This document shows, in pieces, positions 7,573-17,081 of a stretch of DNA of 64,000 nucleotides. Each line of letters starts with the position of its first letter. The stretch's first letter is position 1. The notes beneath the pieces were generated by a model. The model did not search any database. It was not told the DNA's origin and saw nothing but the letters and a program-made list of their open reading frames with translations. The position numbers and the translations under genes were made by a program. This DNA comes from Knoellia sinensis KCTC 19936 (GTDB taxonomy: Bacteria; Actinomycetota; Actinomycetes; Actinomycetales; Dermatophilaceae): positions 186,001 to 250,000 of the forward strand of contig NZ_AVPJ01000004.1 in assembly GCF_000768705.1 (NCBI RefSeq), read 5' to 3'.

Positions 7573-8856
7573 TCAGGTGGGGTCGGGGTGGTTCACGAAG
7601 GCGCGAGCCAGCATCGGCGCCACGATCTCGGCCTGCCACGGGCGCACACCGTGGCTGAGCAAGGCGTCCTCGAAGGACACCTCGTCGGGCGTCGCCGGGG
7701 GGCGCCACACCACACGACGCAGAGGGTCGGGTGAGCAGACGTTCTCGACGGGAATCTCGTGTTGCTCGGCAAACGTGGTGAGTTCGGCGCGCGCCTCAGC
7801 CAGCCGCGCCGCAGCCACGGGGTCCTTGTCGGCCCACGACCGTGCCGGAGGCGGCCCATCGGACCGGATGGTGCGAGGCGGGAGGTCGGCCTCGTCGAGG
7901 GCATTGGCACGTTTGACCGCGGCGACCCACTGGCGCCCGTAGCGCGCGATCGCGCGGTGGCCGGACGGCAGGTCCGACGGTGACGTCGGTGCCTCGGCCG
8001 CGATGGACACGAGGGCCGCGTCAGGGAGGATTCGGCCCGGCGAAGTGTCGCGATCCTGCGCGATGTCGTCACGGGCGTACCAGAGTTCGCGGACGACGGC
8101 GATCCCGCGGCGGCTGCGAATGGCGTTCATACCGCTCGTGCGACGCCACGGGTCCACACGCTCGGTCGGCTCCCAGGAGAGCAGCGCGTCGAACTCCTGC
8201 CGCGCCCACTCCGACTTGTCCTGGCGTGCGAGGTCGACGCCCATGAGGTTGCGCAGTTCAGTCAGGACCTCGACGTCGAGGGCTGCATAGCGCAGCCAGG
8301 GTTCGGGCAGTGGGCGGGTGGACCAGTCGACGGCTGAGTGCTCCTTGGCCAGAGCGAGTCCGAGGTAGTGCTCGACGACGGCCGCCAGGCCCACGCGGGG
8401 AAGCCCGAGCAAGCGGGCGCCGAGCTCGGTGTCGAACAGCTGACGTGGTCGAAGGCCAACCTCGGCCAGGCAGGCGAGATCCTGCGTTGCGGCGTGCAGG
8501 ATCCACTCGGCTCGACCGATGGCGTCGTTGAGCGGGGTGAGGTCCGGGCACGCGATGGGGTCGATGAGCCAGGTGCCGGATCCCTCGCGGCGCACCTGCA
8601 CGAGGTAGGCACGTTGGCCGTAGCGGTAGCCCGAGGCGCGTTCTGCGTCGACTGCGACGGGTCCCTCCCCGGCGGCGATGGCGGCGGCAGCCTGAGTCAG
8701 GCCGCGCTCGGTCTCCACGACCTGCGGAATGCCGTCTGCTGGCTCGTCGAGTGGGATGGAGGGCGGAGGGGGTGGCTCGGCGGGTGTGACGTCGGGGGTG
8801 CCGGCGTCGTCACTCGGGTCTGTGGGCGCGCTCGATGTCGGGGTGTCGTCGGCCAT
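7573..8856 (-). CDS. rnd: Ribonuclease D (DEDDy 3'-5' exonuclease with HRDC domain)
   Basis: The 427-residue protein has a proline/acid-rich N-terminal tail, then a DEDD exonuclease domain: motif I VAVDAERASGY, motif II around ILHAATQDLACL, and motif III RYAALDVEVL with the Tyr of the DEDDy class. An HRDC-type region follows (about residues 240-310), then an actinobacterial C-terminal extension. RNase D trims tRNA and other stable RNA 3' ends. I chose ATG 8856, 1 base after the stop of the DUF3000 gene; earlier in-frame starts would overlap that gene heavily. Confidence 0.9.
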   Translation of the reverse strand: MADDTPTSSAPTDPSDDAGTPDVTPAEPPPPPSIPLDEPADGIPQVVETERGLTQAAAAIAAGEGPVAVDAERASGYRYGQRAYLVQVRREGSGTWLIDPIACPDLTPLNDAIGRAEWILHAATQDLACLAEVGLRPRQLFDTELGARLLGLPRVGLAAVVEHYLGLALAKEHSAVDWSTRPLPEPWLRYAALDVEVLTELRNLMGVDLARQDKSEWARQEFDALLSWEPTERVDPWRRTSGMNAIRSRRGIAVVRELWYARDDIAQDRDTSPGRILPDAALVSIAAEAPTSPSDLPSGHRAIARYGRQWVAAVKRANALDEADLPPRTIRSDGPPPARSWADKDPVAAARLAEARAELTTFAEQHEIPVENVCSPDPLRRVVWRPPATPDEVSFEDALLSHGVRPWQAEIVAPMLARAFVNHPDPT

Positions 8857-8857
8857 G

Positions 8858-9442
8858 TCAGCGACGCGGTCCGGGCAGGGCCACGACACCCTCGGGGAGC
8901 GGGGGGAGGCCGGCGATCGTGCACAGGAGATCGGACCAGGCGAGCAGGTGGGCACCGGCGTCGGGGCCGATCGGGGTCCACGACGCCCGGACCTCCATCT
9001 CGACGCTCGCCGGACGGTCGGCGAGGCCCGCGAAGCTCTGGCTCACCACCCGCGTCACCGTGCCGGCCTCGGCCGTCGCGTTGACGCCTCGCTGTGCGAG
9101 CGCGTCGACGAGCCAGGACCACCCGACCTCACCGAGCAGTGGGTCTGCGGCCAGCTCCGGCTCGAGTTCGGCGCGGGCGAAGGTCACCGCCCTCCACTCG
9201 CCCTCCCAGGGCTCGGGCGCAGACGGGTCGTGGAGAAGGACGAAGCGGCCCGAGGCCAATTCTTCGTCGTCGCCCGCGGAGCCGAGGACATCGGCGGTGA
9301 GGGCCACGGCATACGGAGCGATGCGCTGGGGGGCCGGCACTTCGGTGATCCGAACCTCTGGCCGAAGCCGGACGTGCCGAAGCGCTTCGAGTGCCTCGGT
9401 GAACTCCGGGGACTCGCGGCCGGGGAGGGAGCGCGTTGCCAC
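8858..9442 (-). CDS. DUF3000 family protein
   Basis: The 194-residue cytoplasmic protein belongs to the actinobacterial DUF3000 family. It has the conserved TEALEALRHVRLRPEVRITEVPAPQRIAPYA opening region and GRFVLLHDP / WEGEWRAVTFARAELEPELAADPLL core. No catalytic motif is evident and no function is known. It starts with GTG at 9442 and is followed 1 base later by rnd, an arrangement I recall as common in actinobacteria, so a role near RNA metabolism is possible but unproven. Confidence 0.85.
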   Translation of the reverse strand: MATRSLPGRESPEFTEALEALRHVRLRPEVRITEVPAPQRIAPYAVALTADVLGSAGDDEELASGRFVLLHDPSAPEPWEGEWRAVTFARAELEPELAADPLLGEVGWSWLVDALAQRGVNATAEAGTVTRVVSQSFAGLADRPASVEMEVRASWTPIGPDAGAHLLAWSDLLCTIAGLPPLPEGVVALPGPRR

Positions 9443-9453
9443 CCGAAGAGACT

Positions 9454-9615
9454 ATGCTGCCGCGCTGGGTTCGTGCGCGAGGGCACGCCGTGATCGCCTC
9501 CCGGGGTGGGAATCGTCGCTGGTGCGCAACAGCCGTGCTCGGGGAGCGGCTGCGTCCGATCCAGCAGGTCGGTGTGGTGCTTGCCCTCGCCGGGGCGGCC
9601 ATCATCTCCCTCTGA
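9454..9615 (+). pseudogene. Remnant of an EamA/DMT-family transporter (C-terminal end only)
   Basis: A 53-codon frame from ATG 9454 ends in LGERLRPIQQVGVVLALAG followed by AAIISL and a stop. This closely resembles the last helix of EamA-type drug/metabolite transporters, which typically end with a LGE-L-P-Q-G-LVLAG pattern. The preceding codons (RARGHAVIASRGGNRRWCATAV) do not look like a membrane segment, and a whole transporter of about 300 residues cannot be fitted between DUF3000 and hemE. I read it as a decayed fragment; a short expressed membrane peptide is the less likely alternative. Confidence 0.45.
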
Positions 9616-9701
9616 GAGCGCCCCGCTTCGTTGCGCCCGCGGAGCGCGTCGCCACAACCACCGAATCCTCAGACGCAAGCGAGTGGTGAGAGGATCACGC
9701 G

Positions 9702-10730
9702 GTGATCTCCGACAGCCCGCTCGTCCTCGCCGCGACTCGTCAGCCGGTCCCGCACACCCCCGTCTGGTTCATGCGCCAGGCAGGCCGGTCGCTCCCGGAG
9801 TATCGCGAACTGCGCGAGGGCACGGCCATGCTCGAGGCGTGCCGCACCCCTGACCTCGTCACCGAGATCACCCTTCAGCCGGTGCGTCGCCACAAGGTCG
9901 ACGCGGCCATCTTCTTCTCCGACATCGTCGTCCCGCTCGCTGCCGTCGGCGTGGACCTCGACATCGTGCCCGGCACGGGCCCTGTCGTGCCGGAGCCGTT
10001 CCGGACCCGCGCGGACCTGGACCGGTTGCCCGACCTCACGCCCGACGCGATTCCGGACATCACGGAGTCGGTCCGGCGACTGGTCGCCGAACTCGGGTCC
10101 ACCGCTCTCATCGGCTTCGCCGGCGCGCCCTTCACGCTCGCGTCCTACCTCGTCGAGGGTGGTCCGTCGCGCACACATGAGAAGACCAAGGCGCTCATGC
10201 ACGGCGACCCAGAGTTGTGGAGCGGTCTGTGCGAGCGCCTTGCCCAGATCTCGGGGGCCTTCCTCCGCGTCCAGATCGAGGCCGGGGCCAGCGCCATCCA
10301 ACTCTTCGACTCCTGGGTGGGCGCGCTGTCGCGAGCGGACTACACGGCATACGTGCAGAAGCACTCGGCTGCTGCGCTCTCCGCGGTGGCAGACCTCGGT
10401 GTGCCGCGCATCCATTTCGGTGTCGGCACGGGCGAACTCCTCGACCTCATGGGCGCCGCGGGCGCCGACGTCGTGGGGGTCGACTACCGCGTGTCACTCA
10501 CCGACGCCGTGGCGCGACTGGGCGATTCGTATGCCGTGCAGGGCAATCTCGATCCCGCTCTGCTGGGTGCCCCTTGGGATGTGCTCGAGGCACGCGTGCG
10601 GGCGATCGTCGAAGAGGGCCGCGCCGCCCCGGGCCACATCTTCAACCTCGGACACGGGGTCCCGCCGCACGCCGACCCCGAGGTCCTCACGAGGATCGTC
10701 GAGGTCGTGCACGAGCACTCAGCCCGCTGA
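9702..10730 (+). CDS. hemE: Uroporphyrinogen decarboxylase
   Basis: The 342-residue enzyme removes four carboxyl groups from uroporphyrinogen III to give coproporphyrinogen III in haem synthesis. The signature [20 protein letters not shown] (residues 20-39) is intact, as is the [19 protein letters not shown] segment with the catalytic aspartate and the C-terminal [15 protein letters not shown]. It starts at GTG 9702 with a GAGAGG site 9-14 bases upstream. The next haem genes, hemY and hemQ, are on the same strand but separated by a convergent lipoprotein gene, whose stop overlaps the hemE stop by 12 bases. Confidence 0.95.
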   Translation: MISDSPLVLAATRQPVPHTPVWFMRQAGRSLPEYRELREGTAMLEACRTPDLVTEITLQPVRRHKVDAAIFFSDIVVPLAAVGVDLDIVPGTGPVVPEPFRTRADLDRLPDLTPDAIPDITESVRRLVAELGSTALIGFAGAPFTLASYLVEGGPSRTHEKTKALMHGDPELWSGLCERLAQISGAFLRVQIEAGASAIQLFDSWVGALSRADYTAYVQKHSAAALSAVADLGVPRIHFGVGTGELLDLMGAAGADVVGVDYRVSLTDAVARLGDSYAVQGNLDPALLGAPWDVLEARVRAIVEEGRAAPGHIFNLGHGVPPHADPEVLTRIVEVVHEHSAR

Positions 10731-11675
10731 CGGCGGCGGCACCGGCCCGCTTGGCCCGGCCGGCTGGGTGACCGGCGCGCCGAATGCGGGACGAGCGCTT
10801 CGTCGGCGACGCATCCACCAGACGAGCGGGGCGGCGACGAGACCCGTCGCCACAGCGAACGGGAGCACCGCACCGATCACCGTCACGAGCACGCTCATGG
10901 ACGTCATGAACGCGGACCACCCGGACTTCAGGCCCGACAGGAAGCCGCCCGCGCTGACCGGTTCGAAGTCATCGGTCGACAACGAGATCGAGATCGGTGA
11001 CATCGACACCGAGTCCTTGAGGTTGGCCAGCTGCGCGGTGAGGGCGTCGAGCTCGGCCTGACGCTGAGAGAGCTCGTTCTCCAGGGCCACGAGGTCGTTG
11101 ACCGTGGACGCCTTCGAGAGGAGATCGCGGATCCGCGCGACGCTCGCCGTCATCGACTTCACCCGTGCCTCTGTGTCGACGTAGGTCCCGGTCACGTCCT
11201 CACTCGAGCTGGTGCGGAACTGGACGTCGCCCACCTTCTCGATGAGTGCGATGGTGGCGTCGAGTGAGCCGGCAGGCACGCTGATGGTGATGGACCCCGA
11301 GGTGTCACGCCCTGCCTCACCCGAATAGAGCTCCTCCGTCAGCACGGCGCCACTCTGCTGCGCGGCGATCGCTCGGATCCGCTGCGCCGACTCCGTGAGC
11401 GAGTCGACCTTGAGCTGGAGGTTGGCGCGGCGAACGAGCTTCTGTCCGACGCTGGCACGAGCCTGCTCCGAAGAGACGGCGCCGACTGCGCGGTCGGCGT
11501 CACCGCCGGTCTTGGCAGCCGAGCCGTCCTCCACCGCGGTGCCGGCGCTCGAATCCGCCGAGTCGTTGGCGCTGCCAGCGCAGGCGGTCAGGGCCAGGCA
11601 GAGGAAGCCGGCGAGAGCCGCGCCGATGAGTCGACGACGCAGCATCCCCGTGGGCCGGGTGGTCAAGGTGCTCAT
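10719..11675 (-). CDS. DUF4349 lipoprotein
   Basis: The 318-residue envelope protein has a lipoprotein signal (hydrophobic [13 protein letters not shown] then LTAC, the lipidated Cys near residue 32). It continues with a Ser/Ala/Asp-rich linker and a DUF4349 domain with a coiled-coil stretch ([24 protein letters not shown]). A C-terminal transmembrane helix ([23 protein letters not shown]) is followed by RRRR. It therefore spans the outer face and the membrane. Function is unknown. ATG 11675 is preferred because GGAGAG lies 4 bases upstream. It sits convergently inside the haem gene group, but nothing links it to haem. Confidence 0.85.
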   Translation of the reverse strand: MSTLTTRPTGMLRRRLIGAALAGFLCLALTACAGSANDSADSSAGTAVEDGSAAKTGGDADRAVGAVSSEQARASVGQKLVRRANLQLKVDSLTESAQRIRAIAAQQSGAVLTEELYSGEAGRDTSGSITISVPAGSLDATIALIEKVGDVQFRTSSSEDVTGTYVDTEARVKSMTASVARIRDLLSKASTVNDLVALENELSQRQAELDALTAQLANLKDSVSMSPISISLSTDDFEPVSAGGFLSGLKSGWSAFMTSMSVLVTVIGAVLPFAVATGLVAAPLVWWMRRRRSARPAFGAPVTQPAGPSGPVPPPSAG

Positions 11676-11850
11676 GGTGCTCTCCACTTCTCCCGGGGCG
11701 GCCCGGGGACGTCAGCAGATATGTCTGTGCGGTCTGTCGCGGAACTGAAAGTCAGACTGCTCTGGGTGGGTCACGGGTTCCCTCGTTTCCGGTCACAACT
11801 TGGGAGACACCCGGTCACGAGTCGGTGACGGCCAGTGAGAGAGTGGCGGC

Positions 11851-13278
11851 GTGAGTCACGAAGGGCCGATGCATCAGGACGCCAGGGTGGTCGTGGTGAT
11901 CGGTGGGGGGCTCGCCGGACTCACCGCAGCACGCGACGTCCTGATTGCTGCCCCGGCAACCGAAGTCATCGTGCTCGATGCCTCCGATCGGGTGGGCGGC
12001 AAACTGCGCCGAGAGCGGATCGGCGGTCACCTCGTCGACGTGGGCGCTGAGGCGATGCTCGCCACGAGGCTCGAGGCGGTGGACCTGGTCGCCGAGTTGA
12101 CCGACGTCTCGGAGGTGGTCACGCCGGCGACGACATCGGCCCGGGTGTGGTCGCGCGGGGGGCTGTATCCGTTGCCGCGCACTCGAATTGGCGTGCCCTT
12201 GGCTGACTCCGACGTCACGGGCCTACTCACTGATGAGGAGGCCCTGCGGATGCGATCCGAGGCACCTGCTCCAGAACTGGGTGATGACGTGTCGGTCGGT
12301 GAGTACGTTGGCGCGCGGCTGGGGAAGGCTGTCGTCGATCGGCTCGTCGAGCCGCTTCTCGGTGGGGTCTATGCCGGTCACGCCCGCTCGCTGTCGCTCC
12401 GGGCGACGATGCCCGCGCTCTGGGAAACGGCCCGGATGGGCGGGTCACTGCTGACCCTGCCAGCAGTGGACCCGCAGGCCGGGAAGCCTCGGCCGCCGTT
12501 CATCGGACTGATCGGCGGAGTCGGCCGCCTTCCCGAGCTGCTCAAGGCCGATGTCGTGCGCCGCGGGGGAGTGATCGAGTCCAGCACCATCGTTCGCGAA
12601 CTGGCCCGCACGGCGACGGGCTGGTCGGTGACGAGTGGCCCGACGACCGCGCCACGACAGCTCACCGCGGACGCGGTCATCGTGGCCGTGCCGCCGGCGG
12701 CTGCTTCACGCCTTCTCGCGGCCGTGGCGCCCGGTGCCAGCAGCGCGCTCGGCGAGATCGAGACAGCCTCGGTCGCGGTCATCACGTTGGCGGTACCCAT
12801 GAGCGAGGTCGCCGCTTGGGAGGGGTCGGGATTCCTCGTGCCGCCAGTCGACGGGAGGGGCATCAAGGCCAGCACCTTCAGCTCCGCGAAGTGGGGGTGG
12901 CTCGCAGCGGATGGTGGCAGCACGGCATACGTGCGGGCTTCCGTGGGGCGCGCGGGCGAGACGGCGACGCTGCAGCGCGACGACGCCGAGCTCGTCGCCC
13001 TCGGCGCGCGCGAGATCGCAGAGGCCGTGGGAGCGCCACCGCTGACGATCGTCGACAGCCACGTGCAGCGATGGGGAGGCGCCCTTCCGCAATACGCCGT
13101 GGGTCACATCGACCGGGTGGCGCGGGTGCGAGCCGCTCTGGCGGGGTGTGCTGGGATCTCCGTGGCCGGGGCCACCTACGACGGAGTCGGCATCCCGGCG
13201 GTCATCGGAACGGCTCGGACGGCAGCCCGTGAGACCGTGACCCACCTGAAGTCACTGAGCGGCCGCGCGGAACAATGA
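11851..13278 (+). CDS. hemY: Coproporphyrinogen III / protoporphyrinogen oxidase (HemY/CgoX)
   Basis: The 475-residue FAD amine-oxidase-fold enzyme has the dinucleotide-binding [18 protein letters not shown] motif near residue 12, followed by [15 protein letters not shown]. The C-terminus has the second FAD contact [22 protein letters not shown]. In actinobacteria this enzyme oxidises coproporphyrinogen III to coproporphyrin III using oxygen, the step after HemE. The first possible start is GTG 11851; ATG 11869 ([14 protein letters not shown]) is an alternative. It is followed after 4 bases by hemQ, so the two form an operon. Confidence 0.92.
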   Translation: MSHEGPMHQDARVVVVIGGGLAGLTAARDVLIAAPATEVIVLDASDRVGGKLRRERIGGHLVDVGAEAMLATRLEAVDLVAELTDVSEVVTPATTSARVWSRGGLYPLPRTRIGVPLADSDVTGLLTDEEALRMRSEAPAPELGDDVSVGEYVGARLGKAVVDRLVEPLLGGVYAGHARSLSLRATMPALWETARMGGSLLTLPAVDPQAGKPRPPFIGLIGGVGRLPELLKADVVRRGGVIESSTIVRELARTATGWSVTSGPTTAPRQLTADAVIVAVPPAAASRLLAAVAPGASSALGEIETASVAVITLAVPMSEVAAWEGSGFLVPPVDGRGIKASTFSSAKWGWLAADGGSTAYVRASVGRAGETATLQRDDAELVALGAREIAEAVGAPPLTIVDSHVQRWGGALPQYAVGHIDRVARVRAALAGCAGISVAGATYDGVGIPAVIGTARTAARETVTHLKSLSGRAEQ

Positions 13279-13282
13279 CGGC

Positions 13283-14011
13283 ATGAGCACCCCCACCGGT
13301 CGTCCGGCGCCGAGCAAGCCCAGCCCCGCCAAGATGCGTGAGATCAACGAGTCGATCCGCTACACCATGTGGTCGGTGTTCGAGGTGACAGAACCTCTCG
13401 GCAAGGGCGACCGTGCCGAGATGATCGCCGAGGTCGAGGCGCTCGTCGCCGAGCTCGAGTCGGGTGACGTCGATGTGCGCGGGTTCTACGACGTGGCGGG
13501 GCTGCGTGGGGACGCCGACCTCATGGTGTGGTGGCACGCCGAGCGCATCGAGGATCTCCAGGACGCCTACCACCGGCTGCTGCGCACGACGTTCGGCGGG
13601 CACCTCTCGTCGGTGTGGTCCAACGCGGCGATCCATCGTCCGGCGGAGTTCAACAAGAGCCACATCCCGGCGTTCCTCGCGGGTGAAGAGCCGCGCGACT
13701 ACGTGTGCGTCTACCCGTTCGTGCGCTCCTACGAGTGGTACCTCCTCGAGGAGTCCGAGCGACGCGACATGTTGCGCGAGCACGGGCAGATGGCGCGTGA
13801 CTACCCGGACGTGCGGGCCAACACGATCTCGTCGTTCGCACTCGGCGACTACGAGTGGATCCTCGCCTTCGAGGCGGACGAGCTGCACCGGATCGTCGAC
13901 CTCATGCGCGACCTTCGACCGTCCCGGGCGCGGCTCCACGTCCGCGAAGAGGTGCCGTTCTTCACGGGACCCCGGGTGCCCGTCGCCGACCTGATCGCTC
14001 GTCAGCGCTGA
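13283..14011 (+). CDS. hemQ: Coproheme decarboxylase (chlorite dismutase-like, ChdC/HemQ)
   Basis: The 242-residue protein belongs to the actinobacterial HemQ group. It opens with a [16 protein letters not shown] strand region, contains [46 protein letters not shown], and an [27 protein letters not shown] region holding the likely haem-ligand His. It decarboxylates two propionates of coproheme to make protohaem, the last step of the coproporphyrin-dependent pathway. With hemE and hemY it indicates that this organism uses that Gram-positive pathway; hemH/cpfC is not in the window. Confidence 0.93.
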   Translation: MSTPTGRPAPSKPSPAKMREINESIRYTMWSVFEVTEPLGKGDRAEMIAEVEALVAELESGDVDVRGFYDVAGLRGDADLMVWWHAERIEDLQDAYHRLLRTTFGGHLSSVWSNAAIHRPAEFNKSHIPAFLAGEEPRDYVCVYPFVRSYEWYLLEESERRDMLREHGQMARDYPDVRANTISSFALGDYEWILAFEADELHRIVDLMRDLRPSRARLHVREEVPFFTGPRVPVADLIARQR

Positions 14012-14015
14012 GCCG

Positions 14016-14450
14016 TCAGTCGGGAGAGCCGGACGCCGGGCGCAGGGTCATGGCGATGCTGTTCATGCAGAACCGCTGGTCCGTCGGGGTGTCGTAGCCC
14101 TCGCCCTCGAAGACGTGCCCGAGGTGACTGCCGCAGCTCGCGCACCGCACCTCGACGCGAGGGCGTCCGGGGAGCGAGGCGTCTTCGAGGTACTCCACGG
14201 AGTCGCCTGCGAGCGGGCTGTAGAAGGACGGCCACCCGCAGTGGCTGTCGAACTTCGTCTCCGAGGTGAAGAGCTCAGCGCCACACGCACGGCAGGCATA
14301 GACGCCCTCAGTCTTGGTGTCGGTGTACTCGCCGACGAAGGGCCGCTCCGTCCCTGCTTGGCGCAGCACGGCGTACTCGTCCGATGAAAGCTCGGCACGC
14401 CATTCCTCGTCGGACTTCGTGACGGCATAGGTGCGGTTCGTGGGCTCCAT
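14016..14450 (-). CDS. msrB: Peptide-methionine (R)-S-oxide reductase
   Basis: The 144-residue MsrB reduces methionine-R-sulfoxide in proteins. Two zinc-binding pairs are visible (CRACG and CASCG), with FDSHCGWPSF and the catalytic cysteine in RFCMNSIAM near the C-terminus. It has no signal peptide, so it is cytoplasmic. The start is ATG 14450. The gene is convergent with hemQ, with 4 bases between stops. Confidence 0.95.
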   Translation of the reverse strand: MEPTNRTYAVTKSDEEWRAELSSDEYAVLRQAGTERPFVGEYTDTKTEGVYACRACGAELFTSETKFDSHCGWPSFYSPLAGDSVEYLEDASLPGRPRVEVRCASCGSHLGHVFEGEGYDTPTDQRFCMNSIAMTLRPASGSPD

Positions 14451-14464
14451 GTCATGAGGAAACC

Positions 14465-14499
14465 ACGAGGCCCCCGGGAACGTTCCCCAGGGGCCTCGT
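14465..14499 (-). terminator. Terminator of the secreted nuclease gene
   Basis: ACGAGGCCCC (14465-14474) pairs with GGGGCCTCGT (14490-14499), and the loop itself contains the palindrome GGGAACGTTCCC. It lies after the nuclease stop at 14523 on the minus strand. Confidence 0.75.
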
Positions 14500-14522
14500 C
14501 GTCACGATCCGTCAGCGCGGAA

Positions 14523-16937
14523 TCAGCGCGGTCCGCGTCCGTTGACCTTGAGCCCGATCACGAGCGGGTCGTGGTCGGAGGAAGCGAAGGCCTCGGTGGT
14601 GTAGAAGTCGGTCACGTTGTAGTTCCGGCGGGAGTACTGCATGGCCACCGACTCATCGGCATTGATGTCCCAGATGCCCGCACCCGTGACCATCTTGAGG
14701 GCCTTGGCGTTGGCGAAGCCGTGGTCAAGCGAGCCGAGGCGACCGCTGAACTGGTAGCTCGCCGACGTCGGCTCGAACCGCTTGGCGAGATTGGTGAAGC
14801 CCGCGGCCTCGATCTCGCGAATCGGGTCCTCCATGGAGTAGGCGTTGAAGTCACCGACCAGGAAGACGGCTTCGTCCACGAAGACCGTGTTGGCCCATGC
14901 TGAGAGGGCCTTGGCCTGCGCGATGCGGGATGGGTTCGCGTTGCCCTGACCGGTGCCGTCGTCCTCACCCGAGCCCTTGGACTTGAAGTGGTTCGCGACG
15001 ACCACGAACGGCGAGCCTGAGTTCGTGGCCTTGAACTTCTGTGCCAGCGGGTAGCGGGCGTTGGCGAAGGCGTCATCGAGCAGGATCTGCGAGGAGCCGA
15101 GGGTCTGGACCCGGCCCTTGCGGTAGATGAACGCCGTGCGGATGACGTCCTCGTTGCTCGGGGTGACCGTCGGCGACTGTGCGTAGGCCCACGTGCCACC
15201 AGCGGCATTGAGCGCCTCGACGAGTGTGGCGAGAGCCTTGTCGCGCGGCTGGCCCGGCAGGTACGAGATCGCGGACGAGGTCTCGATCTCCTCGAGTGAC
15301 ACGACGTCGGCAGTGAGGCTGTTGATCGCCGTGACGATCTTCGCTTCCTGATCGTTGAACGCAGCCTCGGTCCACGCGCCACGAACTTCGCAGAAGTCGG
15401 TCGCGACCGGGGTCCCGGCGCGGTCGGCGAAGAAGTCGCAGTTCTTGAAGGTGTCCTCGGTCTCACCGAGGTCGGTGAAGTAGTTGAGGACGTTGAAGGT
15501 GGCAAGGCGGATGTCGCCACCGACAGCGGGAGCCGTCGTCTCGCGATCGTTCTCGCTCTTGACCGGGTCGTCCGCGTCCTCCGGCCCGACGATCTGACCA
15601 ACCGGCTGGTAGTTCCACTGGAAGCGGTAGTCGAGGATGACCGGCTTCGTGAACGTCACCTGCGAGCCGGTTCGCATCGGCTCGTTCTGCGAGAGGTAGG
15701 GCAGCGGGGAGTTCTTCGCCGTCCTGTTGGTCATGTAGTTCACGCTCGATCCGTCGTCGAGGGTGATGTACTTCTTGAGGTTCTCCGCCTCGTAGGCCTG
15801 GGCTTCGGCGCCCGGGCGGACCACGTCGGTCGCCTGGTAGAGCGGCTCGTCGCCGACCGCCAGACCGAGCTGGCCGAACTGGTTCAGCTGGAAGTTGTTC
15901 GTGATGGTGTAGGTGCCCTCGGGCTTGACGAGCATGCCCTCGTACCCCTCCTTGTCCGCGTCCGTCACCGGCACCGTCGACAGCGGGGTCGGGACGATGG
16001 GGGCGCAGTCGGTGGCCGGCGTCAGAGTCGCGTCGGTGAGCTCGGTCAGCTCGCGGAACTCCTCCACGTGGGCGGCCACGGTGTAGCACTCGCCGATCGC
16101 GACGTCCGTCTGCCGGAAGACGAAGATTCCGTCGGATGCTCCGGGGGTCGTGTCGGACGACCCTCCCGTGCCCGGCGTTTGCAGGTAGAAGCCGTTGAAC
16201 CCACCCGTCGGGTAGACGGCGGTGACGACACCCTTGGTGACGACCTCCTTGCCGACCATCGGAGACGCGTTGCCCGTTCCCTGAATCTCCGCGATCGTCA
16301 CCTCAGTGGGTGTCTCGGGCTCCGGGTCAGTGCCACCCCCGCCGCCGGATGCGGTGGGCGTTGGCGTGCCGACGGTGAAGTCCGCGGCGTTGATGTCGGT
16401 GTCGGCGAAGGCCGCATTCCGCGCGGCCGAGGTCGAGTTGGAGAGGGAAGGGGTCGCTTGGCCCTCGAACAGGTTGGCAGTCCCGAAGCCGACCCGGTCG
16501 ACGAGTGCGCCGCTCGCGTCGAACAGGTCCACCCGGCCATTCGTGGCGCTCATGCTGAGGCCGCCGGTGGCGTCTGGCTCGGGCAGGGGCTCTCCAGCGC
16601 CGCCAGTCCCCGCACCTTGCTTGATGAGGAACGTCTTGCCTGCAGGGATGGAGCCGGTGAGTGGCGTCGAACCACCGCTGCCGCCGGAGGCGGAGAAGTA
16701 CTGGACCCTCCATCCGGTCAGATCGATTGCCGCGGACGAGCGGTTCCCGAGTTCGATGAAGTCATTCAGGAACGGCGCGCCAGCGTTGGCGCCACCACCG
16801 AAGATCTCGGAGATGACGACGGTGGTGGAGGCGGCGGCAGCCGGAGCGGCCGTGAGCAGAGCGGTGGCGCCGGCCAGCGGGATGGCAACGATCGGGGCCG
16901 CGATGGCAGCGCACGTTCGGCGGGAGAATGCGGACAT
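14523..16937 (-). CDS. Secreted ExeM/NucH-type endonuclease with lamin-tail domain
   Basis: The 804-residue protein begins with a signal peptide (MSAFSRRTCAAIAAPIVAIPL, then ALLTAAPAAAAS). Next come a lamin-tail domain (about 40-170, VVISEIFGGGANAGAPFLNDFIELGN), a Gly/Thr-rich linker and an OB-like domain (about 200-330, TIAEIQGTGNASPMVGKEVV). The large C-terminal endonuclease/exonuclease/phosphatase domain (about 420-800) shows RLATFNVLNYF, VVSLEEIE, VGDFNAYSMEDPI and SSDHDPLVIGL. Enzymes of this set degrade extracellular DNA for nutrients or to loosen matrix. No cell-wall sorting signal is seen, so it is likely released. ATG 16937 is chosen for the signal peptide and the GAAGGA site; the open frame upstream is not protein-like. 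Confidence 0.9.
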   Translation of the reverse strand: MSAFSRRTCAAIAAPIVAIPLAGATALLTAAPAAAASTTVVISEIFGGGANAGAPFLNDFIELGNRSSAAIDLTGWRVQYFSASGGSGGSTPLTGSIPAGKTFLIKQGAGTGGAGEPLPEPDATGGLSMSATNGRVDLFDASGALVDRVGFGTANLFEGQATPSLSNSTSAARNAAFADTDINAADFTVGTPTPTASGGGGGTDPEPETPTEVTIAEIQGTGNASPMVGKEVVTKGVVTAVYPTGGFNGFYLQTPGTGGSSDTTPGASDGIFVFRQTDVAIGECYTVAAHVEEFRELTELTDATLTPATDCAPIVPTPLSTVPVTDADKEGYEGMLVKPEGTYTITNNFQLNQFGQLGLAVGDEPLYQATDVVRPGAEAQAYEAENLKKYITLDDGSSVNYMTNRTAKNSPLPYLSQNEPMRTGSQVTFTKPVILDYRFQWNYQPVGQIVGPEDADDPVKSENDRETTAPAVGGDIRLATFNVLNYFTDLGETEDTFKNCDFFADRAGTPVATDFCEVRGAWTEAAFNDQEAKIVTAINSLTADVVSLEEIETSSAISYLPGQPRDKALATLVEALNAAGGTWAYAQSPTVTPSNEDVIRTAFIYRKGRVQTLGSSQILLDDAFANARYPLAQKFKATNSGSPFVVVANHFKSKGSGEDDGTGQGNANPSRIAQAKALSAWANTVFVDEAVFLVGDFNAYSMEDPIREIEAAGFTNLAKRFEPTSASYQFSGRLGSLDHGFANAKALKMVTGAGIWDINADESVAMQYSRRNYNVTDFYTTEAFASSDHDPLVIGLKVNGRGPR

Positions 16938-17081
16938 GTGGGAGTCCTTCAGGGGGTGGGCAGGGACTAACCCCCAGACCGTATGCCGTGTCGGCGCCCT
17001 TCGCGGGTGAAAACGGTAAGCATTCGGCAAAGTCTGTGTGACCAGGAGCGCCCGCAGAGAGGACTCTCTAGGCTTCGGTTC

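Noticed and set aside
14281-14437. Further GGCATA sites (followed by G) near msrB
   Set aside because: They lack the last base of the heptamer, so I did not count them with the GGCATAC family.
16938-17081. PHO box before the secreted nuclease
   Set aside because: Only one weak TTCACCC-like unit is seen, with no direct repeat at the right spacing.
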